Assembly: GCA_038204505.1 (NCBI GenBank)
Contig: JBBRCV010000038.1
Location: 1 to 28,564 of the forward strand
DNA from: Timaviella sp038204505
GTDB taxonomy: Bacteria; Cyanobacteriota; Cyanobacteriia; Elainellales; Elainellaceae
DNA length: 28,564 bases
Direction: 5' to 3'
This document shows positions 23,877 to 28,564 of the stretch, one piece after another (position 1 is the stretch's first letter; every line of letters begins with the position of its first letter). The position numbers were made by a program, and so were the translations under genes. The notes under the pieces are model-generated. The model saw only the letters and a list, made by a program, of their open reading frames with translations. It was not told the DNA's origin and did not search any database.

Positions 23877-25289
23877 CTACATCACCCGTCCTGATGCCGA
23901 TCGCCGCTGAAACTTGCCGCCGCCGCGATCGCCCAGCCATTCATTACCATTGACAATCAGTTGTCCGCGCAGAAACACCTTCTCGACTTTGCCAGTGACG
24001 GGCTTGCCTTCGTAGAGTGAGTAGTCGGCGTTGGAGTGGTGAGTGCTAGCGCTGAGGGTGTGGGGTTTGAGCGGATCAAACAGCACCAGGTCGGCATCGC
24101 TGCCTACGGCGATCGCCCCTTTTCTGGGGAATAAGCCAAACATTTTAGCGGGAGCAGTGGCGGTCAGTTGCACAAAGCGGTTGAGATTAATTCTGCCTGC
24201 ATTAACGCCACCGTCAAACAATAGAGGAATACGGAACTCAACGCCGGGAGCGCCATTAGGAATTTTCTCAAAATTCTCGCGCCCCATTTGCTTCGACTTT
24301 TGAATACCAAAAGGCTGCTCGTTAAAACAAAAAGGGCAATGGTCGGTGGAGACAATTTGCAGGTCATCGAACCTTAAACCGCGCCACAGTTCATGCTGAC
24401 ATTTGTGGGTGCGTAGAGGCGGAGTCATAACGAATTTTGCCGCTTCAAAATCGGGGCGATCGTATTCTTCTTCGGTCAGAAATAGATAGTGGGGACAAGT
24501 TTCAGCAAAGGCAAGAATACCGCGATCGCGCGCTTGCACCACCGACTCTAGCGCTTCTTCTGCCGAAAGATGAACGAAATAAACGGGCATTTCCGCCAGT
24601 TCCGCCAGCCGAATTCCTCGGTGCGTTGCTTCTCCTTCCATGATGCTGGGACGGGTGAGGGCGTGGTACTTCGGTGACGTATTGCCTTGTGCCAGCGCCT
24701 CTTCGATTAGCACCTGAATCACACCACCATTTTCGGCGTGCAGGTTAATCATGCCGCCGTGGCTGCCCACTTTACGCATAGCGCGGAAGATGTCGGCATC
24801 ATCGACCATCAGCACACCAGGATAAGCCATAAACATTTTGAAGCTAGAGATGCCTTCGTGGTTAATCAAGTCGGGCAATTCAGCCAGGGTTTCGGGGGTA
24901 ACGTGGGTCAGAATAATATGGAAGCTGTAATCAACACAGCACTGCGGTTCTGCTTCTGCCAGTCGGCGATCGAGGGTTTGCTTGGGGGTTTCGCCCTGCT
25001 TCTGAAGCGCAAAGTCGATGATGGTGGTCGTACCGCCAAATGCTGCTGAGCGGGTTCCTGTTTCAAAGGTATCTACAGTTTGAGCGTCACCCAGGTTAAA
25101 TTGCATGTGAGTATGCACATCTACCCCGCCCGGAAACACCAGTAAACCCTCAGCCTGATGAACTTCAGCCGCATCTGCTGGGATATTTCGGGCGATCGCC
25201 TCAATCTGCCCGTCCCGCACCAAAATATCAGCCACATAATCATCCACAGCGGTTACGATCCGCCCACCCTTAATTAGTACATCGTTCAA
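23877..25289 (-). CDS. D-hydantoinase / dihydropyrimidinase
   Basis: A cyclic amidohydrolase of 470 residues that opens hydantoins or dihydropyrimidines to N-carbamoyl amino acids. All binuclear metal ligands are present: His59 and His61 (HTH), Lys151 for carboxylation (SFKMFMAY), His184 (LHAENG), His240 (VHLSAEEA) and Asp316 (STDHCPF). The start codon is TTG at 25289, supported by GAGGAG eight bases upstream (25298-25303). It matches the usual beginning of the family just before the LIKGG strand. No N-carbamoylase is in the window to finish the pathway, although the exported formamidase gene lies just upstream. It is read together with, or just after, the formamidase gene and before the amino acid importer. 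Confidence 0.93.
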   Translation of the reverse strand: MNDVLIKGGRIVTAVDDYVADILVRDGQIEAIARNIPADAAEVHQAEGLLVFPGGVDVHTHMQFNLGDAQTVDTFETGTRSAAFGGTTTIIDFALQKQGETPKQTLDRRLAEAEPQCCVDYSFHIILTHVTPETLAELPDLINHEGISSFKMFMAYPGVLMVDDADIFRAMRKVGSHGGMINLHAENGGVIQVLIEEALAQGNTSPKYHALTRPSIMEGEATHRGIRLAELAEMPVYFVHLSAEEALESVVQARDRGILAFAETCPHYLFLTEEEYDRPDFEAAKFVMTPPLRTHKCQHELWRGLRFDDLQIVSTDHCPFCFNEQPFGIQKSKQMGRENFEKIPNGAPGVEFRIPLLFDGGVNAGRINLNRFVQLTATAPAKMFGLFPRKGAIAVGSDADLVLFDPLKPHTLSASTHHSNADYSLYEGKPVTGKVEKVFLRGQLIVNGNEWLGDRGGGKFQRRSASGRVM

Positions 25290-25387
25290 GTTAAACGCTC
25301 CTCAATACTGCCATCGTTCTAAAGCATTCAATCCTCTTGCAGCAGCTATCCATCTCGCAAATAGCTACTGCAAGATAGGGTCATAAC

Positions 25388-26692
25388 CTACGTGGAATAA
25401 GGAGTAGGCAGAAACACATTTTTGGGAAGTGCAGCATGACAGCCCCGCCGAATGTCTACCACCTGCGTGACGCTGAAGTCCACCGCAACCGAAATTAAAG
25501 AGTAAGCTTCATCAGCACTCATGTTCCGTTTGCTTTGCAAAAAATCTAGCATCTGGTCAGCCGATTGGCGCATGGCTTTATTAAGGTCTTCGTTAAAACC
25601 ATGGGTAATCCAGTGCGTTTCAGTTTCCATAATCGGATTAGTGATCGTGAAATCTTTGATGACGAAGATCTGCAAATAGGCATTCATCGACGCTTCGATC
25701 GCCGTTCCTGACAATTCAGCATCGCCCTGCGCCATGTGTGTATCGCCGACATAGAAATTCGCGCCGCGATTGAAGACCGGATAGTACATAGTTGCCCCCG
25801 CTCCATTGCGCCAGTTGTCAATGTTGCCACCAAACGCACCGGGGGGAATGCTGTTGATGCGCCCACTTTCTTGAGGGGCGACTCCCATTACCCCAAAGTG
25901 AGGACGCATTGGAATAGCCACTTTGGTTTTAATCACTTCCCTGGCGCTGGCATCTGGAGCCGTGATGAAGCCTGGAGTATCATAGACGGGTCTTCCCTTA
26001 AAATCATAGGCAAAGGCAGGCTCAGCCAGATTGGCTTCCGCATCAATTTTGTAGATGGTGATGCGCTCCTTCTTAAAGCTATCGTACAGGTAGCCCCAGT
26101 GAGCCGCGATGTTGCTGCCGTAGGCAAGGCGGGGTTGTGTTTTGAGCACTCGTACCATCAGGGTATCTCCAACTTCTGCCCCCCGAACGGCAATAGGACC
26201 CGTCATGATGTGAACGCCTGGTCCGCGATCGGTAACTTTCTCATAGACTGCCTTAACTCCTTCATCCATCAGCAAGTCAGGCGCATCCCCAGCATGGTGC
26301 GTCAAAGCTTCCACATAGACGATATCTCCAGAGTCGATCGTCAAGACGGGCGGCAAGTCTTTGTCAAAAAAACCCCAGAAGCAAGTTTCAGGCGTGGCTT
26401 TGAGCGTGTGAATGTTGCCTGCATCTCGAATCGAGTCGGCAACTTGCATTTGGGCTTGGGCTGCTTGGGGATCTCGCAGAAAGCCAATCATGTTAGTGCC
26501 CAGCGCTGTAGCCGCGCCTAATGAAGTTAGGAAAGCGCGGCGCGATTGCTTAGAGAGAAATTGGGAGGGGTGATGAGAGGGATGCTCTGATTCTTCCTGG
26601 TCTGTGGCGGCAGTGGAAGAAGTCTTGCCTCCACAGTGAGGACAGGAGTGGGAGGCGTGATGCTGATGGTTAGGGTCATGCGGTTCGGGCAT
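25388..26692 (-). CDS. formamidase/acetamidase (FmdA/AmdA family), TAT-exported
   Basis: A 434-residue protein hydrolysing short amides to ammonia and acid; the exact substrate is unknown. The FmdA/AmdA fold is recognised from LTIDSGDIVYVEALTHHAGD early and GPGVHIMTGPIAVRGAEVGD further on. A twin-arginine signal, QSRRAFLTSLGAATALG, starts near residue 49. In front is an unusual His- and Cys-rich region (HDPNHQHHASHSCPHCGG) with a CxxC pair, so the signal has a 45-residue N-terminal extension. No closer in-frame ATG exists. It would act outside the cytoplasmic membrane and supply ammonium or products to the importer. A motif repeated three times precedes the gene. Confidence 0.85.
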   Translation of the reverse strand: MPEPHDPNHQHHASHSCPHCGGKTSSTAATDQEESEHPSHHPSQFLSKQSRRAFLTSLGAATALGTNMIGFLRDPQAAQAQMQVADSIRDAGNIHTLKATPETCFWGFFDKDLPPVLTIDSGDIVYVEALTHHAGDAPDLLMDEGVKAVYEKVTDRGPGVHIMTGPIAVRGAEVGDTLMVRVLKTQPRLAYGSNIAAHWGYLYDSFKKERITIYKIDAEANLAEPAFAYDFKGRPVYDTPGFITAPDASAREVIKTKVAIPMRPHFGVMGVAPQESGRINSIPPGAFGGNIDNWRNGAGATMYYPVFNRGANFYVGDTHMAQGDAELSGTAIEASMNAYLQIFVIKDFTITNPIMETETHWITHGFNEDLNKAMRQSADQMLDFLQSKRNMSADEAYSLISVAVDFSVTQVVDIRRGCHAALPKNVFLPTPYST

Positions 26693-26696
26693 ATTT

Positions 26697-26743
26697 TTAG
26701 ATCAGTGTTAGATCGGTGAATGAATAGCGTTTTACTGATCTAA
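26697..26743. promoter_or_regulatory. three-copy 10-bp motif in front of the formamidase gene
   Basis: TTAGATCAGT (26697-26706), TTAGATCGGT (26708-26717) and, inverted, ACTGATCTAA (26734-26743). The outer copies form a perfect 10-bp inverted repeat 27 bases apart, ending about four bases before the start codon. It may be an operator or a leader hairpin. Confidence 0.5.
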
Positions 26744-26779
26744 GAGAGAATGGCTCCCAGAAGTTGTGTTCTAGGTTAC

Positions 26780-28168
26780 CGAAAACAGGCGTAAAGCCCC
26801 TGGCTTCAGACATGGGGATATAAGCCGCGCGACTGAGCCCAGCGAAGAAGCAATTAGTTAACTGGCTGACTAGAAAACTTCCGCAATCCGGGGTCTTTTG
26901 CTGTAGAGTATAGAAGTTACGCTGAAATATTTGGAGTAAGAATGCTGGTTCTGGAAGCAAAATTGCAGGGTAAATCTATGCAGTTCGAGGCTTTAGATGA
27001 AGTCATTCGGACGGCTCAATTTATTCGCAATTCTTGTCTTCGCTTTTGGATGGATAGCCCAAAAGTCAGCCGCAATGATTTGTACAAATACTGCAAAACA
27101 TTGGCGGATGATCCAGCCTGCCCTTGGGCTAAAAAGCTCAACTCCCAAGCCAGACAAGCTCACGCAGAACGGGCATGGTCTGCCATTGCTCGGTTCTACG
27201 ACAATTGCAAAAGGCAGGTTCCAGGTAAAAAGGGATATCCCAAATTCAAGAAACATCAAACTCGCGCCAGCGTTGAATATAAGGTAACGGGATGGAAACT
27301 GTCAGAGGATAGAAAAACCATCACTTTCACCGATAAATTCGGGGCTGGGTGCTTCAAGATGAAGGGCACTCGTGACCTAAACTTCTATCAGCTTGAGCAA
27401 ATCAATCGGGTGAGAGTAGTTCGCCGTTCGGATGGCTACTATGTTCAGCTTGTGCTGGATGTAGAACGGACTGAAGAACGGGGGCCGACCAAAAAGACGA
27501 TTGGGTTAGATGTGGGATTAAACCATTTCTATACCGATAGCGATGGTCACACCGTTGAGCATCCTCGCCATTTGCGCTCATCTGAAAAGCGCTTAAAACG
27601 GGCACAACGCAGGACTTCCAAAAAGGTCAAGGGTTCCAAGAATCGTCGCAAGGCGATCAATCGCTTAGGGAGAGCGCATCTCAAAGTGCAACGCCAGCGT
27701 AGAGACTTTGCTGTGAAGACAGCAAGGTGCGTGGTGAAGTCTAACGACTTCGTGGTGTTGGAAGATTTGCAGATTCGTAACATGGTCAAGAATCATCACT
27801 TGGCTAAGTCAATCAGTGATGCGGCTTGGGGTGATTTTCGGCGTTGGGTAGAGTATTTCGGCAAGGTGTTTGGGGTGGCGACGGTTGCCGTTGCACCTCA
27901 CTACACGAGTCAGGATTGCTCTAGCTGCGGTGAAGTGGTGAAGAAATCGCTCTCGACTCGGACTCACATTTGTCCACATTGTGGTCATGTGCAAGACCGT
28001 GATCATAATGCTGCTATCAATATCTTGAAAAAGGGATTAAATACCGTGGGGCACACGGGAATCAAAGCTTGGGGAGAGAACGACCTCTATCTGAATCAAG
28101 TAATTGACTTAGACAAGTTGGCTCAGTGAACCAAGAATCCCCGTGGCTTTAGCCCTGGGGAGTGTCAA
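26780..28168 (+). mobile_element. tnpB-only IS200/IS605-type insertion element
   Basis: The left hairpin CCCCTGGCTTCAGACATGGGG (26797-26817, imperfect) and the right hairpin (CCCC at 28139-28142 with GGGG at 28157-28160) are similar in sequence, as at IS200/IS605 ends. The left boundary is predicted just after TTAC (26776-26779) and the right just after TCAA (28165-28168), the target and end seen in IS608. No tnpA is present, so it would need a TnpA from elsewhere. Boundaries are inferred and uncertain by a few bases. Confidence 0.65.
26942..28129 (+). CDS. tnpB: TnpB, RNA-guided endonuclease (IS605 OrfB family)
   Basis: 395 residues. TnpB is a compact RuvC nuclease guided by an omega RNA read from the element's right end. 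It helps keep the element in place by cutting sites that lack it. All three RuvC acids are present: Asp190 in IGLDVG, Glu274 in VVLEDL and Asp354 in DRDHNAA. A zinc-ribbon pair is seen in CSSCG (326-329) and CPHCG (344-347), and basic helices follow. It looks intact. GGAG precedes the ATG by five bases. Confidence 0.92.
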   Translation: MLVLEAKLQGKSMQFEALDEVIRTAQFIRNSCLRFWMDSPKVSRNDLYKYCKTLADDPACPWAKKLNSQARQAHAERAWSAIARFYDNCKRQVPGKKGYPKFKKHQTRASVEYKVTGWKLSEDRKTITFTDKFGAGCFKMKGTRDLNFYQLEQINRVRVVRRSDGYYVQLVLDVERTEERGPTKKTIGLDVGLNHFYTDSDGHTVEHPRHLRSSEKRLKRAQRRTSKKVKGSKNRRKAINRLGRAHLKVQRQRRDFAVKTARCVVKSNDFVVLEDLQIRNMVKNHHLAKSISDAAWGDFRRWVEYFGKVFGVATVAVAPHYTSQDCSSCGEVVKKSLSTRTHICPHCGHVQDRDHNAAINILKKGLNTVGHTGIKAWGENDLYLNQVIDLDKLAQ

Positions 28169-28188
28169 ATAGAGCAGTATGCACAGAG
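28030..28188 (+). ncRNA. predicted omega RNA with guide
   Basis: In studied IS200/IS605 elements the omega RNA spans the 3' end of tnpB and the right-end hairpin and continues into flanking DNA as guide. Here the right end would be near 28168, so the guide would begin ATAGAGCAGTATGCACAG (28169-28186). The 5' limit is a guess. Confidence 0.35.
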
Positions 28189-28356
28189 ATTGAAACATTA
28201 AATTGTGTTGACCTATTAGCGGGCGCTCGCAAAGAGGAATTGCTCAAAGCAATGGATAATCAAATTCTAGAGATGTTTAACCGTGGGCAGCAGTGATGCA
28301 TTACCCTATCGCAATCGGCTGAATGCTGGGAAGTATTTGATTGTGGTAAAAGGCAG
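28169..28356 (+). pseudogene. gene fragments between TnpB element and the right-hand transposon-like end
   Basis: Two overlapping frames look coding. The first reads EIETLNCVDLLAGARKEELL and on to TGA at 28294-28296. The second, starting at about 28280, reads TVGSSDALPYRNRLNAGKYL and IVVKG before running into the sequence TGTCACGCG at 28357. The second resembles cyanobacterial stress or hypothetical proteins with a YLIVV(E/Q)G strand, from memory. It seems cut by the transposon-like end. The left pieces lack starts. Confidence 0.35.
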
Positions 28357-28564
28357 TGTCACGCGACAATTAGATAGGCGTTCTTAGAAGACACGCGACG
28401 ATTACATAGTCTAGTGATTTAGACCTGAATTTAGAACAGGATTGAGATCGCTGATCAGATCGCCCAGATCAAGAGCTGTTGATAGTACAGCCTGGGAGCC
28501 AAAAGAAAAGACACTAGAGATCCCCTAACGCAAATTAGAGACTCTGAGTGCCTGTTTTAATCAA
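28357..28564. mobile_element. possible terminus of a Tn7/Mu-type transposon continuing beyond the window
   Basis: TGTCACGCGACAATTAGATA starts at 28357. CACGCGACAATTAGATAG (28360-28377) is repeated as CACGCGACGATTACATAG (28392-28409), 16 of 18 alike. A weaker relative, ACGCAAATTAGAGAC, lies at 28528-28542. Ends beginning TGT with several short direct repeats bound by a TnsB/MuA-type transposase are typical of Tn7-like elements, including cyanobacterial CRISPR-associated ones. No transposase is visible before the edge. The assignment rests on pattern only. Confidence 0.35.

Noticed and set aside
25736..26521. 261-codon plus-strand frame opposite the formamidase gene
   Set aside because: It lies entirely antisense to a recognisable enzyme, has no ribosome site and shows no domain; a shadow frame.
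26697..26960. 87-codon minus-strand frame upstream of the formamidase gene
   Set aside because: It spans the predicted IS left end and hairpin, has no family features and overlaps the tnpB start.

Overview
The window is cyanobacterial chromosome. The HIP1 octamer GCGATCGC recurs throughout, including inside genes. The PotABC/D-like and GlnQ-type transporters, orthocaspase/CHAT protein, pentapeptide-repeat protein, DUF547 protein and IS200/IS605-type TnpB are all families common in cyanobacteria. No rRNA, tRNA or CRISPR array was seen. Gene calls come from reading the sequence and recalling families; no database search was run.

Region 1 (about 1-11174) is an amide/hydantoin-type nitrogen salvage cluster. 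It holds a hydantoin/Asp-Glu racemase (minus), a GGCT/allophanate-hydrolase-C-like protein (plus), a GntR/FCD regulator (minus), a four-gene PotABCD-like ABC importer (plus), and a fused HyuA-HyuB (5-oxoprolinase/hydantoinase) of about 1219 residues. Two near-identical 19-bp operators, both containing the palindrome TTGTATACAA, lie in front of the GGCT-like gene and the importer operon, so the GntR protein encoded between them probably controls both.

Region 2 (about 11175-17860) is the most unusual part. Degraded small-gene remnants precede a 1000-residue protein with an N-terminal caspase-like domain and a C-terminal CHAT domain. Next come a gene of three degenerate HTH-like repeats and a membrane/pentapeptide-repeat protein. 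The caspase-CHAT protein and the membrane protein share a 22-residue motif (IFNI-x-GS-x-ITNL-x-GSG) located in each case in a linker. It resembles, by layout, the amyloid signalling motifs that couple sensors to effectors. This is the best candidate for an undescribed signalling or defence module.

Region 3 (about 17960-26692) contains a DUF547 protein and a long minus-strand series: TAT-exported formamidase/acetamidase, D-hydantoinase/dihydropyrimidinase, a three-gene polar amino acid ABC importer, a cysteine-desulfurase-like PLP enzyme, a rhodanese protein and a TIGR04283-type glycosyltransferase. With region 1 this gives an almost complete set of hydantoin/cyclic-amide enzymes on both sides of the caspase module.

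Region 4 (about 26780-28564) is mobile DNA: a tnpB-only IS200/IS605 element with recognisable ends, then gene fragments, then a sequence with repeated motifs that looks like the terminus of a Tn7/Mu-type transposon extending past the right edge. Smaller signs of DNA mobility occur elsewhere: an IS-like hairpin encodes the racemase C-terminus, a 26-bp dispersed repeat sits in frame in two genes, and a large palindromic repeat lies near 1.6 kb.
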